From Oceanibacterium hippocampi (GTDB taxonomy: Bacteria > Pseudomonadota > Alphaproteobacteria > Sneathiellales > Sneathiellaceae): a stretch of 64,000 bases of DNA. Position 1 is the stretch's first letter. Each line of letters starts with the position of its first letter. The notes below the pieces were generated by a model. It did not search any database, had not been told where the DNA came from, and worked only from the letters and a program-made list of their open reading frames with translations. This document shows positions 50,406 through 59,839 of this stretch, one piece after another. Position numbers and translations under genes: made by a program. The stretch covers positions 248,001 through 312,000 of the forward strand of contig NZ_FWFR01000004.1 in NCBI RefSeq assembly GCF_900172325.1, given 5' to 3'.

Positions 50406-52116
50406 CCGTGAAGGCCTTGTACTTGTCGAGCATCCGGACCGGCTTCTTGAGGGCATCGCGGCGGAACGGATCGCCGAGTTCCTGGGTTGCCATGATCTCC
50501 AGCACCGTCGGCCGGCCGCTTGCCACCGCCTCGCGCAGTGCGTCGCCGATCTGGTCGGGTCGGTCGACCCGCAGGCCGTTGCCGCCCATCGCCTCGGCGA
50601 TCCCGGCGAAACTCGGGTTGGCGAGATTCGTGCCGACGAAGCGGTCGGCGTAGAAGTCGATCTGGTTCTTCTTCTCCGCGCCCCACTGGCCGTTGTTGAA
50701 GACGACCGCGACGGCCGGGATGTCCTCGCGGACGCAGGTCAGGATCTCCGCGAGACTCATGCCCCAGGCGCCGTCGCCGACATAGGCGATCGCGGGCCGG
50801 TCCGGCGCGGCGACCTTGGCGCCCATCGCCGTCGGGAAAGCATAGCCGCAATTGCCGAAGCTCATCGCCGCGAAGAAGCTGTTCGGCTGCTCGAAGCGGA
50901 GATAGGAATTCGAGACCGAACAGATATTGCCGATATCGGTCGTCACCATGGCGTTGGCCGGCATCGCGCGTTCGAGTTCGCGGAGGATCCGGCGCGGCGG
51001 GACCGGGCTGCCGTCGCCCTGGCCCCAGCTGTCGAGTTCGGCCTCCCAGTCGCGCTTTTCCTTCTCGACGATGTCGAGGCGCGCCTCGCGGTTGTCATGG
51101 GCGGCGATCCTGCGGTTGCCAGTCTGCAGACGCTCGCGGATCGCGGCTGCGGCGAGGCGGGCGTCGCCGTTGACGGCGACGCTCACATCCTTGACCAGTC
51201 CGAGCACGCGATGATCGGCATCGACCTGCACGACCCTGGCATTCTTCGGCCAGTAGTCCAGGCCGTGCTGCGGCAGGGTGCCGAACGGGCCAAGGCGGGT
51301 GCCGAGTGCGAGCACCACGTCGGCCTGCGCGATCACCTTCATCGCCGCCTTCGAGCCCTGGTAGCCGAGTGGCCCGCACATCAGCGGGTGGCTCGCCGGA
51401 AAGGCGTCGTTGTGCAGATAGCTGGTGACCACGGGTGCGCCGAGATGTTCGGCCAGTGCTATCGCCTCCCGCTGGCCGTCGGCCATGACCACCCCGCCGC
51501 CGGCGACGATGACCGGGAAGCGCGCCGTCGCCAGCATGTCCGCCGCGGCGTCGAGGCTCCGCGGGCCGCCGGCGCCGCGTTCGACCTCCAGCGGCGGTTT
51601 CACCTCCCAGTCGACCTCGCCGTAGAAATGGTCGCGCGGGATGTTGATCTGCGTCGGGCCGCGCTCGGCCTTGGCCATGTAGAAGGCGCGGTGGGTCAGT
51701 TCGGCCAGGCGCTGCGGGCCGGTGACATGGGCCTGGTACCTGGTGATCTTGGAAAAGATCGGGATCTGGTCGGTTTCCTGGAAGCCGCCGAGGCCCATGC
51801 CCGTGCTGCCGGTTTCAGGGGTGATCGCGACGACCGGGGAATGGGCCCAGTAGGCGGCGGCGATCGCCGTCACGAAGTTGGTGATCCCCGGTCCGTTCTG
51901 GGCGATGCAGACACCATGCCGGCCCGAGGCGCGGCTGTAGCCGTCGGCCATGTGGGCGGCATTCTGTTCGTGGGCGACCGAAATGAAGCGGATGCCGGCC
52001 GGCTCGAAGATGTCGAGCGCGTCCATGTAGGCGGAGCCGACGATGCCGAACATGTCCGTCACGCCTTCCGCGACAAGCTGTTCCACGAAGGCTTCGGAAG
52101 CAGTCATTCGGGTCAT
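50398..52116 (-). CDS. xsc: Sulfoacetaldehyde acetyltransferase
   Basis: 572 aa ThDP enzyme. The catalytic glutamate is in ISVAHEQNAAHMADGYSRASG, and YVGDGAWGMSLAEILTCVREDIPAVAVVFNNGQW is the GDG-(about 24-27)-NN ThDP motif. The GSTGMGLGGFQETDQIPIF stretch is typical of Xsc rather than acetolactate synthase. It cleaves sulfoacetaldehyde with phosphate to acetyl phosphate and sulfite. Good RBS (GAGGAGA). It follows tpa by about 50 bp, and its sulfite would feed the SoeABC encoded upstream. Confidence 0.93.
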   Translation of the reverse strand: MTRMTASEAFVEQLVAEGVTDMFGIVGSAYMDALDIFEPAGIRFISVAHEQNAAHMADGYSRASGRHGVCIAQNGPGITNFVTAIAAAYWAHSPVVAITPETGSTGMGLGGFQETDQIPIFSKITRYQAHVTGPQRLAELTHRAFYMAKAERGPTQINIPRDHFYGEVDWEVKPPLEVERGAGGPRSLDAAADMLATARFPVIVAGGGVVMADGQREAIALAEHLGAPVVTSYLHNDAFPASHPLMCGPLGYQGSKAAMKVIAQADVVLALGTRLGPFGTLPQHGLDYWPKNARVVQVDADHRVLGLVKDVSVAVNGDARLAAAAIRERLQTGNRRIAAHDNREARLDIVEKEKRDWEAELDSWGQGDGSPVPPRRILRELERAMPANAMVTTDIGNICSVSNSYLRFEQPNSFFAAMSFGNCGYAFPTAMGAKVAAPDRPAIAYVGDGAWGMSLAEILTCVREDIPAVAVVFNNGQWGAEKKNQIDFYADRFVGTNLANPSFAGIAEAMGGNGLRVDRPDQIGDALREAVASGRPTVLEIMATQELGDPFRRDALKKPVRMLDKYKAFTVA

Positions 52117-52165
52117 GGTAACTCTCCTCGATTGGAAACAGGCGGTCGCAGCCGGGCGCGCGGCG

Positions 52166-53482
52166 TCAGATCGTTCCGAGGACGTCGCGCAGGGTTTCGA
52201 ACAGCCGGTCTACATCGTCGCGCGCCATCACGAAGGCGGGTGCCAGGATCAGCGTGTCGGCGGTGACCCGGGTCACGAGGCCGGCCGCGAAGAGCCGCTT
52301 CAGGGTCTCGTAGCCGCGCGTGCCCGGGCCCTCGCCCTGCGCGAGATCGATGCCGCCGAGCAGGCCGAGGCCGCGGATGTCCCTGACCACGGGCAAGTCG
52401 GCCAGCGCGAACAGCTGTTCCTGGAAATAGGGGGCAAGCGCCGCGCCCTGGGCGAACGTGCCCTCGCTTTCGTAAAGTGCGAGCGTGGCGTTGCCGGCCG
52501 CGCAGGCGGCGGGATGGGCGGAATAGGTATAGCCGTGGAAAAGCTCGATCGTGCCGGCCGGCGCGCTGTTCACGATGGTGTCGTGGATCTCGTTCCGGAA
52601 GACCGCGGCGCCCATCGGGATCGCGCCGTTGGTGAGCGCCTTGGCCATCGTCATGATGTCCGGCGTCACACCGAAGGCCTGGGCGCCGAAGGCCGGGCCG
52701 AGCCGCCCGAATCCGGTGATAACCTCGTCGAAGATCAGGAGGATGCCGTGACGGTCGCAGATCGCGCGCAGCCGCTCCAGATAGCCCTTCGGCGGCACCA
52801 GCACGCCGGTCGAACCGGCGACCGGCTCGACGATGCAGGCGGCGATGGAGGTCGCGCCATGGAGGTCGACGAAGCGCTGCAGGTCGTCGGCCAGATCGGC
52901 GCCGTGGGCGCCCTGGCCCGGGGTCATGCGATTGGCGTCGAGATGGGTATGGCGGAGGTGGCTGACGACGGGCAGGGCGCTGCCGAACGCTTCCCGGTTC
53001 TTGACCATGCCGCCGACCGAGATGCCGCCGAAGTTGACCCCGTGGTAGCCGCGTTCCCGCCCGATGAAGCGCTGACGTTGCGGCTCGCCGTTGGCGCGGT
53101 GATAGGCGAGCGCGATCTTCATCGCGGTCTCGACCGATTCCGAGCCGGAGTTGGTGAAGAAGACATGGTCGAGCCCGTTTGGCGTGAGCGCGGCGACGCG
53201 GCGGGCGAGCTCGAAGGCGCCGGGCGTGCCATACTGGAAGGGCGGCGCGAAATCGAGCGTCGCGAGCTGGGTCGCGACCGCCTCGGTGATTTCCCTGCGG
53301 CCATGCCCGAGCGGAACGCAGAACAGGCCGGAGCAGGCGTCCAGCAGGCGGTCGCCGCGGTGATTCCAGAAGCTGACGCCCTCGGCCCGGACCAGCAGTC
53401 GCGGGTCCTGCCTGAAGTCGCGATTGGCCGTAAACGGCATCCAGTAGTTATCCAGCGAATTCGGGCTGACTTGTACGGTCAT
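52166..53482 (-). CDS. tpa: Taurine:pyruvate aminotransferase
   Basis: 438 aa class-III aminotransferase. YWMPFTANRDFRQDPRLL opens it; VFFTNSGSESVETAMKIA binds PLP phosphate; LLIFDEVITGFGRLG and MAKALTNGAIPMGA supply the Asp and the PLP lysine. The family also contains beta-alanine:pyruvate aminotransferases. Co-transcription with xsc, and the TauR-like motifs in its promoter, make taurine (giving sulfoacetaldehyde and alanine) the likely substrate. Confidence 0.87.
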   Translation of the reverse strand: MTVQVSPNSLDNYWMPFTANRDFRQDPRLLVRAEGVSFWNHRGDRLLDACSGLFCVPLGHGRREITEAVATQLATLDFAPPFQYGTPGAFELARRVAALTPNGLDHVFFTNSGSESVETAMKIALAYHRANGEPQRQRFIGRERGYHGVNFGGISVGGMVKNREAFGSALPVVSHLRHTHLDANRMTPGQGAHGADLADDLQRFVDLHGATSIAACIVEPVAGSTGVLVPPKGYLERLRAICDRHGILLIFDEVITGFGRLGPAFGAQAFGVTPDIMTMAKALTNGAIPMGAAVFRNEIHDTIVNSAPAGTIELFHGYTYSAHPAACAAGNATLALYESEGTFAQGAALAPYFQEQLFALADLPVVRDIRGLGLLGGIDLAQGEGPGTRGYETLKRLFAAGLVTRVTADTLILAPAFVMARDDVDRLFETLRDVLGTI

Positions 53483-53571
53483 GTCGAAGGTCCGATCGTT
53501 GCCATGCGAACGGCCGTGCGCCCGGGGGCCTCGGCTTGTATAAGAGACTAGTGGGGTGGCGCGGCCGGTCA

Positions 53572-53652
53572 GTAGGACCAGAGCGCGGTGATTGCCTGCG
53601 CCAGAGGTGCGCGGATGGGACCAGAGGGCCGGTTCCGGGCCACTGGACCAAC
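53572..53652. promoter_or_regulatory. Three TauR-like binding motifs
   Basis: Read leftward, CTGGTCCTAC (53581-53572) and CTGGTCCCAT (53624-53615); read rightward, CTGGACCAAC (53643-53652). The first two share GGACCAGAG on the + strand, 43 bp apart. They resemble the CTGGACYTAA repeat I recall for Rhodobacter TauR. The leftward pair lies just upstream of a possible tpa -10 element that lacks a good -35, as expected for an activated promoter. Confidence 0.45.
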
Positions 53653-53672
53653 CCGAACATGCAATCTGGCCC

Positions 53673-53678
53673 TATAAT
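53673..53678 (+). promoter_or_regulatory. TATAAT, possible -10 element of the second ABC operon
   Basis: A consensus -10 hexamer without a recognisable -35; the third TauR-like motif ends 20 bp upstream of it, about where a -35 would be. It would drive the binding-protein gene at 53865. Confidence 0.35.
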
Positions 53679-53864
53679 GCGCCCGAGCGGGACCGCTAAC
53701 CTTCGGGTAAGGGAGCACTTGAAGCGTGCTGTGGAGAGACGGCGATACCCGGCATCGGACTGTCGGGGAAATCGCCGCGGAAGGCCCGCACGCTGGACGT
53801 TCGACCAACCGTCGGTGGAATACGTGCCGGCGCAGCGTGAACAAGCATCAGGGAGACGACGGAT

Positions 53865-55460
53865 ATGACATTCGGCAGAAAATTGCTATCCGCGACGGCA
53901 CTCGCCATGGTCTTCGCCGGCGCAACGGCGATCGGCGGCCCGGCGCCCGCACAGGCCGAGGCGAAGGCGGGAGGGACGCTCGTGATCGGCTCGACGCAGA
54001 AACCACGGCATCTCAATCCGGCGGTTCAGTCAGGCATCGCGACCGCCGTGCCCGGAACGCAGCTCTTCGCGACCCCTCTGCGGTTCGACGCGAACTGGAA
54101 ACCGCAGCCCTATCTGGCCGAAAAATGGGAGGTCTCGGACAACGGCCTCGACATCACCCTGCACCTGCGCAAGAACGCCACGTTCCATGACGGCAAGCCG
54201 GTGACGTCGGAGGACCTTGCCTTCTCGCTGGAGACTGTGAAGGCGAACCATCCGTTCAAGACGATGTTTGCCCCGGTCACCAGCGTCGAGACGCCGGACG
54301 CGCATACCGCGATCATTCACCTGGCCCATCCGCACCCGGCGATCCTGCTGGCGATGTCGTCGGCCCTGCTTCCGGTCATTCCCAAGCATGTTTACGGCGA
54401 CGGGCAGGACCTGAAGACCCACCCGGCCAATTCCGCACCGGTCGGCTCGGGCCCGTTCAGGTTCGTCGAGTTCAATCCCGGCGAGAACGTGATCCTCGAG
54501 AAGAATCCGGACTATTTCATCGAGGGGCGGCCCTACCTCGATAAGATCATCATCAAGAACTACAAGGACACCACCAGCCTGACGCTCGCCATGGACAAGG
54601 GCGAGATCGACATGTACCCGTTCCTGGAGGGCGCCCGGAACATCAACCGGCTGAAGGAAAACAAGGATCTCACGGTAACCTCGGACGGCTACGCCGCGGT
54701 CGGGCCGATCAACTGGCTCGCCTTCAACACGAAACGTGAGATCCTTGCCAAGAAGGAAGTCCGTCAGGCGATCGCCTACGCGGTCGACCGCAACTTCATC
54801 ACCAAGGCCTTGCATGCCGGCGCCTCGACGATCGCCACCGGCCCCATCACGCCGGCGAGCCCGTTCTATACGGTCGACGTCGCGAAATACGATCTGGACC
54901 TCGACAAGTCGAAGGCGATGCTCGACGCGGCCGGATATCCCGAGAAGGATGGCGCGCGCTTCTCGCTGACCATCGACTACATTCCCGGCGGTGACGAACA
55001 GCAGAAGAATGTCGCCGAATATATCGCGTCGCAGCTCAAGAAAATCGGCATCGACCTGCAGGTCCGCGCCGCGCCCGACTTCCCGACCTGGGCCAAGCGG
55101 GTCAGCAGCCATGATTTCGACCTGACCATGGACATCGTGTTCAACTGGGGCGATCCGGTAATCGGCGTTCACCGTACCTACCTGAGCACCAACATCATCG
55201 AGGGCGTGATCTGGTCGAACACCCAGAGCTACGCCAATTCGGAAGTCGACAAGCTGCTCGACGCGGCCGCCAAGGAGCCGGACGAGGCCAAGCGCAAGGC
55301 CGACTACGTAGCGTTCCAGAAGATCGTCGCCGACGACCTGCCGATCTACTGGCTCAACCTGCTGCCCTATCACACCGCCTACAGCAATCGCGTCGGCAAT
55401 CCGCCGCTGACGATCTGGGGCACCATGGCGCCCATGGACGAGGTCTATCTGAATAACTGA
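53865..55460 (+). CDS. ABC transporter substrate-binding protein, peptide type (SBP family 5), second system
   Basis: 531 aa. Signal peptide MTFGRKLLSATALAMVFAGATAIGG, with cleavage near PAQA-E. The mature protein has PYLAEKWEVSDNGLDITLHLRKNATFHDGKPVTSEDLAFSLE and later WLAFNTKREILAKKEVRQAIAYAVDR, both family-5 hallmarks. It heads a five-gene transporter separate from that at 14192. The divergent taurine genes share its control region, but this family usually binds peptides, opines or amines, so the ligand is open. Confidence 0.92.
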   Translation: MTFGRKLLSATALAMVFAGATAIGGPAPAQAEAKAGGTLVIGSTQKPRHLNPAVQSGIATAVPGTQLFATPLRFDANWKPQPYLAEKWEVSDNGLDITLHLRKNATFHDGKPVTSEDLAFSLETVKANHPFKTMFAPVTSVETPDAHTAIIHLAHPHPAILLAMSSALLPVIPKHVYGDGQDLKTHPANSAPVGSGPFRFVEFNPGENVILEKNPDYFIEGRPYLDKIIIKNYKDTTSLTLAMDKGEIDMYPFLEGARNINRLKENKDLTVTSDGYAAVGPINWLAFNTKREILAKKEVRQAIAYAVDRNFITKALHAGASTIATGPITPASPFYTVDVAKYDLDLDKSKAMLDAAGYPEKDGARFSLTIDYIPGGDEQQKNVAEYIASQLKKIGIDLQVRAAPDFPTWAKRVSSHDFDLTMDIVFNWGDPVIGVHRTYLSTNIIEGVIWSNTQSYANSEVDKLLDAAAKEPDEAKRKADYVAFQKIVADDLPIYWLNLLPYHTAYSNRVGNPPLTIWGTMAPMDEVYLNN

Positions 55461-55495
55461 CGGTGACGACGGTTTCGTGCGTTACAAAGGGCCGA

Positions 55496-55515
55496 GGGGA
55501 GCCCCGTTGCTCCCC
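55496..55515 (+). other. Intercistronic stem-loop, second ABC operon
   Basis: GGGGAGC-CCCGTT-GCTCCCC, a perfect 7-bp stem 35 bp after the binding-protein stop and 33 bp before the permease start. It has no T-run. Same position as the hairpin at 15803-15830; probably a differential-expression or RNA-stability element. Confidence 0.5.
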
Positions 55516-55548
55516 CCGCGTCCTGCCTCGGACGCCTGAGGGTCGGTC

Positions 55549-56532
55549 ATGAAGATTGCCGCCATCATTGCCCAGCGCCTGTTCTACGCGGCGATCCTGA
55601 TCCTTGCCGTCCTGGTGCTGAATTTCCTGCTGCTGCACCTGGCGCCCGGCGACCCGGCCGAGGTCATCGCCGGCGAGATGGGCGGCGCGACGCAGGAAAT
55701 GATGGCCGAGATCCGCGCCGCCTACGGCCTTGACCAGCCGCTGCATGTGCAACTCGGGATCTATCTCGGCCGGGCGCTGCAGGGCGATCTCGGACAATCC
55801 TTCTTCTACAATGCCCCGGTCGTGGGGCTCATTCTCGGCCGGCTCGGCGCGACGATCCTGCTGGTCGTGACCTCGCTTACCTTTGCCGTGGTCATCGGCA
55901 CGCTGCTCGGCGTGCTCGCGGCGCGAAAGCCGACCGGGCTGTTCTCGAATGTGATTACCGTGCTGTCGCTTGTCGGATATTCGGCACCGGTCTTCTGGAC
56001 CGGGATCATCCTGGTGATCGTCTTCGCCTGGGTCTTTCCGATCTTTCCGATTTCCGGGATGAGCGACATCCGGCTCGCCGGCGGCGGGATCGAGCATGTG
56101 CTGGATGTTGCCCATCACCTGGTGCTGCCGGCCTTCACGCTCGGCGTCATCTACCTGGCACAATACAGCCGGCTGTCGCGCGCCAGCATGCTGGAAGTGC
56201 TCGGCGCCGACTATATCCGCACCGCCCGCGCCAAGGGCCTTTCCGAGTCCGTCGTCGTCGGCAAGCACGCGCTGCGGAACGCCATCCTGCCGATCGTCAC
56301 GATCGCTGGACTGCAGTTCGGCGGCCTGATCTCGGGCGCGGTGCTGGTCGAGACCGTGTTCAGCTGGCCGGGCCTCGGCACGCTGGCGCTCGATGCCATT
56401 CTTGGCCGCGATTATCCGACCATTCTCGGGATCCTGTTCTTTTCGGCGGTCATCGTGATCGTCGCCAATCTGCTGACCGATCTCTGTTACCGCCTGGTCG
56501 ACCCGCGCATCCGCTCCGGAGGGCACAAATGA
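55549..56532 (+). CDS. ABC transporter permease, DppB type, second system
   Basis: 327 aa. MKIAAIIAQRLFYAAILILAVLVLNFLLLHLAPGDPAEVIAGEMGG is the DppB-type start with its first helix and P-loop-like PGDP. The EAA loop is YIRTARAKGLSESVVVGKHALRNAILPIVTIAGL. Its 3' end overlaps the next permease by ATGA. Confidence 0.93.
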   Translation: MKIAAIIAQRLFYAAILILAVLVLNFLLLHLAPGDPAEVIAGEMGGATQEMMAEIRAAYGLDQPLHVQLGIYLGRALQGDLGQSFFYNAPVVGLILGRLGATILLVVTSLTFAVVIGTLLGVLAARKPTGLFSNVITVLSLVGYSAPVFWTGIILVIVFAWVFPIFPISGMSDIRLAGGGIEHVLDVAHHLVLPAFTLGVIYLAQYSRLSRASMLEVLGADYIRTARAKGLSESVVVGKHALRNAILPIVTIAGLQFGGLISGAVLVETVFSWPGLGTLALDAILGRDYPTILGILFFSAVIVIVANLLTDLCYRLVDPRIRSGGHK

Positions 56533-57431
56533 CCGGTACCGAACAGGTCGCGGCCCCGGAAGAGCCGGGCGCCGCGCCGCTCAAGGTCGAGAGCCCGATC
56601 CGCGAAGCCTGGCGGATGTTCCTCCGCAACGGCTCGGCGATCGCCGGGCTGGTGCTGCTGATCGGCGTCATCCTGGTGACCTTCATCGGGCCGCAGGTCT
56701 ACCCGGTCGATCCCTTCGAGATCGTCTGGGCGCCGCTGACGCCGCCGGGCGTCGACGCGTCGATCCCCTTCGGCACCGACTATCTCGGCCGCGACGTGCT
56801 GGCCGGGATCATCCATGGCGGTCGGGCAACGCTCGCGGTCGGGGCTTCGGCGGCGATCCTGACGGTCCTGATCGGCATCGTCGTCGGCGCGCTCGCCGGC
56901 TTCTATGGCGGCTTTGTCGACGAGATCCTGATGCGGCTCACCGAATTCTTCCAGGTCCTGCCGCCGCTGCTCTTCGCGATGGTGCTGGTGGCGCTGTTCA
57001 CGCCGACGCTGACGACGGTGGCGGTTGCCATCGGCGTGGTCAGCTGGACGCAGACGGCGCGGCTTACCCGGGCCGAGTTCCTGAAGCTCAAGCAGCTTGA
57101 ATATGTGACTGCGGCGCGCGCCATCGGTTCGCGCAATGGCCGCATCATCTGGCGCGTCATCCTGCCGAACGCGCTGCCGCCGCTGATCGTGTCGGCGACC
57201 CTGATCATCGGTGTCGCGATCCTCTTCGAGGCGGGCCTGAGCTTCCTCGGGCTGAGCGATCCGAATGTCATGAGCTGGGGCCTGATGATCGGCTCGAGCC
57301 GGTCTTACATCATCGATTCATGGTGGGCGGTGACGCTGCCCGGCGCGGCGATCTTCATCACCGTCCTTTCGGTCAGCCTGATCGGCGACGGGCTGAACGA
57401 CGCGCTCAATCCGAAACTGCGCGAACGGTGA
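56529..57431 (+). CDS. ABC transporter permease, DppC type, second system
   Basis: 300 aa. The first helix [27 protein letters not shown] leads to [23 protein letters not shown], the DppC hallmark. The EAA loop is [27 protein letters not shown]. It partners the preceding permease in the inner membrane. Confidence 0.93.
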   Translation: MTGTEQVAAPEEPGAAPLKVESPIREAWRMFLRNGSAIAGLVLLIGVILVTFIGPQVYPVDPFEIVWAPLTPPGVDASIPFGTDYLGRDVLAGIIHGGRATLAVGASAAILTVLIGIVVGALAGFYGGFVDEILMRLTEFFQVLPPLLFAMVLVALFTPTLTTVAVAIGVVSWTQTARLTRAEFLKLKQLEYVTAARAIGSRNGRIIWRVILPNALPPLIVSATLIIGVAILFEAGLSFLGLSDPNVMSWGLMIGSSRSYIIDSWWAVTLPGAAIFITVLSVSLIGDGLNDALNPKLRER

Positions 57432-57441
57432 GGTGAGGGCG

Positions 57442-58437
57442 ATGAGCGAACCGGTCCTCGAGGTCGACAACCTGTCGGTGACCTTCCGAACGCGGAACGG
57501 GCTGGCTCAGGTCCTGGACCATGTCAGCTTCTCGCTCGGGCAGGGCGAGACGCTCGGTATCGTTGGCGAATCCGGCTGCGGCAAGTCGATGACCGCGCTT
57601 TCGATCATGGGCCTCGTGCCGACCCCGCCCGGCCGGATCGCCGGCGGTGCGGTCCGCCTGCGCGGCGAGGACCTGCTGTCGGCCGGCGAGAGGCGCATGC
57701 GCTCGATCCGCGGCAACGAGATCTCGATGATCTTCCAGGAGCCGATGACCTCGCTGAACCCGGTCTTCACCGTGGGTGAACAGATCGCCGAAACCGTTCG
57801 CCTGCACGAGGGCCTGTCCCAGCGCGATGCGCTGGCCCGGGCGGTCGAGACGCTGAAGGCGGTCGGCATCCCGGCGCCGGAGAAGCGGGTCTCGGAATAT
57901 CCGCATCAGCTTTCCGGCGGCATGCGCCAGCGGGTCATGATCGCGATGGCGCTGGCCTGCAATCCGTCGGTGCTGATCGCCGACGAGCCGACCACGGCGC
58001 TCGATGTCACCGTGCAGGCGCAGATCTTCGATCTCCTGCGGGAACTGCAGGACCGCACCAACGCCGCGATCGTGCTGATCACCCACGATATGGGGGCGAT
58101 CGCGGAGACCGCCGACAAGGTCGTCGTGATGTATGCCGGCCGGATCATCGAAAGCGGGACGGTTGGCGAGATCCTCGCTGACCCGCGCCACCCCTATACC
58201 CAGGGGCTGATCGCCTGCGTCCCGCATTTTCTCGCCAACCCGCCGGTCGAGCGTCCGCCGCTGGTTGAGATTCCGGGCCTGGTGCCGCCGCTCAGCGATC
58301 TCGGCACTGGCTGCGCCTTCGCGCCGCGCTGCCGCCACGTGATGCCGCGCTGCCGGGGCGAGCGACCGCCGCTGATGGCGGCCGAACCGGGCCATGAGGC
58401 GGCCTGCTGGCTGCTCGACGAGGCGGTGCCGGCATGA
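57442..58437 (+). CDS. ABC transporter ATP-binding protein, DppD type, second system
   Basis: 331 aa from ATG 57442 (GTG 57433 would add three residues). Walker [10 protein letters not shown], signature [16 protein letters not shown], Walker [13 protein letters not shown], and the C-terminal cysteine segment [14 protein letters not shown]. It ends in an ATGA overlap with the partner ATPase. Confidence 0.92.
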   Translation: MSEPVLEVDNLSVTFRTRNGLAQVLDHVSFSLGQGETLGIVGESGCGKSMTALSIMGLVPTPPGRIAGGAVRLRGEDLLSAGERRMRSIRGNEISMIFQEPMTSLNPVFTVGEQIAETVRLHEGLSQRDALARAVETLKAVGIPAPEKRVSEYPHQLSGGMRQRVMIAMALACNPSVLIADEPTTALDVTVQAQIFDLLRELQDRTNAAIVLITHDMGAIAETADKVVVMYAGRIIESGTVGEILADPRHPYTQGLIACVPHFLANPPVERPPLVEIPGLVPPLSDLGTGCAFAPRCRHVMPRCRGERPPLMAAEPGHEAACWLLDEAVPA

Positions 58438-59462
58438 GTGCGGCGCCTGAGACGGGGTCGAAGCAGGATTTCCTTCGGGTCGAGGATCTGAAGGTGCATT
58501 TCCGCCTGAACCGCAGGCTGTTTGCCGAGCAGCGGCTGGTCCATGCCGTCGACGGGGTCAGCTTCTCGATCCGGCGCGGCACGACCTTCGGGCTGGTCGG
58601 CGAATCCGGTTCCGGCAAATCGACGACTGCCTTCGCCATCATGCGCCTGGTCAAGCTGACCGGCGGACGGATCGACCTCGACGGCATCGACCTCGGCGGC
58701 CTGGAAGGCAAGGCGCTCCGCGAGATGCGCCGGCGCTTCCAGATCATCTTCCAGGATCCCTATTCCTCGCTCAATCCGCGCATGCGGGCCGGCGCGATCG
58801 TGCGCGAGCCAATGGACCTGATGGCGATCGGGAATCCGGAGGAACGCGACGGCAAGGTGGCCGAGATATTCCGCCGGGTCGGCCTTCGGCCGGAACAGCA
58901 GGCCTTGTTCCCGCACCAGTTTTCCGGCGGCCAGCGCCAGCGCATCGGCGTCGCCCGGGCGCTCTCGACCGAACCGGACCTGATCGTCTGCGACGAGCCG
59001 GTCTCGGCCCTCGACGTCGCCATCCAGGCGCAGATCCTGAACCTGTTGCGCAACCTGCAGCGCGAGCTCGGCCTCACCTATCTGTTCATCAGCCACGATC
59101 TCGGTGTCGTGCAATATGTCTGCGACGAGGTCGCGGTGATGTATCTCGGGCGTATCGTCGAGCAGGGCGACCGCATCTCGCTGTTCGGCAAGCCGCTGCA
59201 TCCCTATACGTGGGCGCTGCTGTCGGCCGTGCCCTCGACCGATCCGGCGCTGCATTCCAAGGGGCGGCGGATCCGTCTCGTGGGCGATCCGCCGAGCCCG
59301 ATCGACCCGCCGGCCGGCTGCCGGTTCGTCGCCCGCTGTCCCTTCGCGGTCGAACGCTGTCACGCCGAGAGCCCGCGATTGCGGACGATACATCCCGGAC
59401 ACAGCGTTGCCTGCCATCTGGTCGATGACGACGGCAACGCACCCCATCATCGCCTCGATTGA
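58434..59462 (+). CDS. ABC transporter ATP-binding protein, DppF type, second system
   Basis: 342 aa. Walker [10 protein letters not shown], signature [16 protein letters not shown], Walker [13 protein letters not shown] (with Val replacing the usual Thr after DEP) and the C-terminal [14 protein letters not shown]. Last gene of the second transporter operon. Confidence 0.92.
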   Translation: MSAAPETGSKQDFLRVEDLKVHFRLNRRLFAEQRLVHAVDGVSFSIRRGTTFGLVGESGSGKSTTAFAIMRLVKLTGGRIDLDGIDLGGLEGKALREMRRRFQIIFQDPYSSLNPRMRAGAIVREPMDLMAIGNPEERDGKVAEIFRRVGLRPEQQALFPHQFSGGQRQRIGVARALSTEPDLIVCDEPVSALDVAIQAQILNLLRNLQRELGLTYLFISHDLGVVQYVCDEVAVMYLGRIVEQGDRISLFGKPLHPYTWALLSAVPSTDPALHSKGRRIRLVGDPPSPIDPPAGCRFVARCPFAVERCHAESPRLRTIHPGHSVACHLVDDDGNAPHHRLD

Positions 59463-59571
59463 GCGCCACGCGCCGCCAGCCGAATATTAAGATTTCGGAA
59501 AGTATTTGGTCGCAAGCTCGAAGGGCCACAAATGGCCGCTTCCGGCATCGCCTGCCGGACCCGGCCGGACG

Positions 59572-59829
59572 ATGGAGCGGCCGATGTACGAACATCTCTA
59601 CGAGGCGCTGCATTTCATCGTTGCCCTGTTCGTTGGTTCGGCGGATCAGGATGCTGCCCTCGATATCGAACGCAGTGTCGCACAGCACTGCACCCTCACG
59701 GCCCATTGCAGCGGCAAGATCGGGCGCTTCGAGGGCGAGGTGCTGGTGTTCAGCGAATGGAGCGATTCCGGCGCCGGGCTGCCACCGGAATCGGACCCCT
59801 GCTTCTGCGTGATCCGCTCCGGTCAGTGA
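59572..59829 (+). CDS. Small hypothetical protein
   Basis: 85 aa from ATG 59572 (ATG 59584 also possible; the frame is open from 59506). It is acidic, with four cysteines: HCTLTAHCSGKIGRFEGEVLVFSEW and DPCFCVIRSG. The paired Cys stretches could bind metal. I recognise no family. It lies between the ABC operon and the convergent MFS gene. The 109-bp gap upstream has short GC-rich inverted repeats but no clear promoter. Confidence 0.45.
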   Translation: MERPMYEHLYEALHFIVALFVGSADQDAALDIERSVAQHCTLTAHCSGKIGRFEGEVLVFSEWSDSGAGLPPESDPCFCVIRSGQ

Positions 59830-59839
59830 CGCCGGTGGC

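Larger units (their letters stand above)
53483..53864. other. 382-bp divergent control region, tpa / second ABC operon
   Basis: No credible gene. It holds three CTGG-A/T-CC motifs (53572-53581, 53615-53624, 53643-53652), a TATACA hexamer read leftward at 53542-53537 that could be the tpa -10 element, and TATAAT at 53673-53678 read rightward. The leader of the binding-protein gene would be about 180 nt. Confidence 0.5.

Noticed and set aside
53865-59462. The second ABC transporter as the taurine importer
   Set aside because: Taurine importers are TauABC or TRAP/TTT types; family-5 binding proteins with two DppD/F-type ATPases normally carry peptides or similar ligands. Shared promoter motifs alone are not enough to call it.
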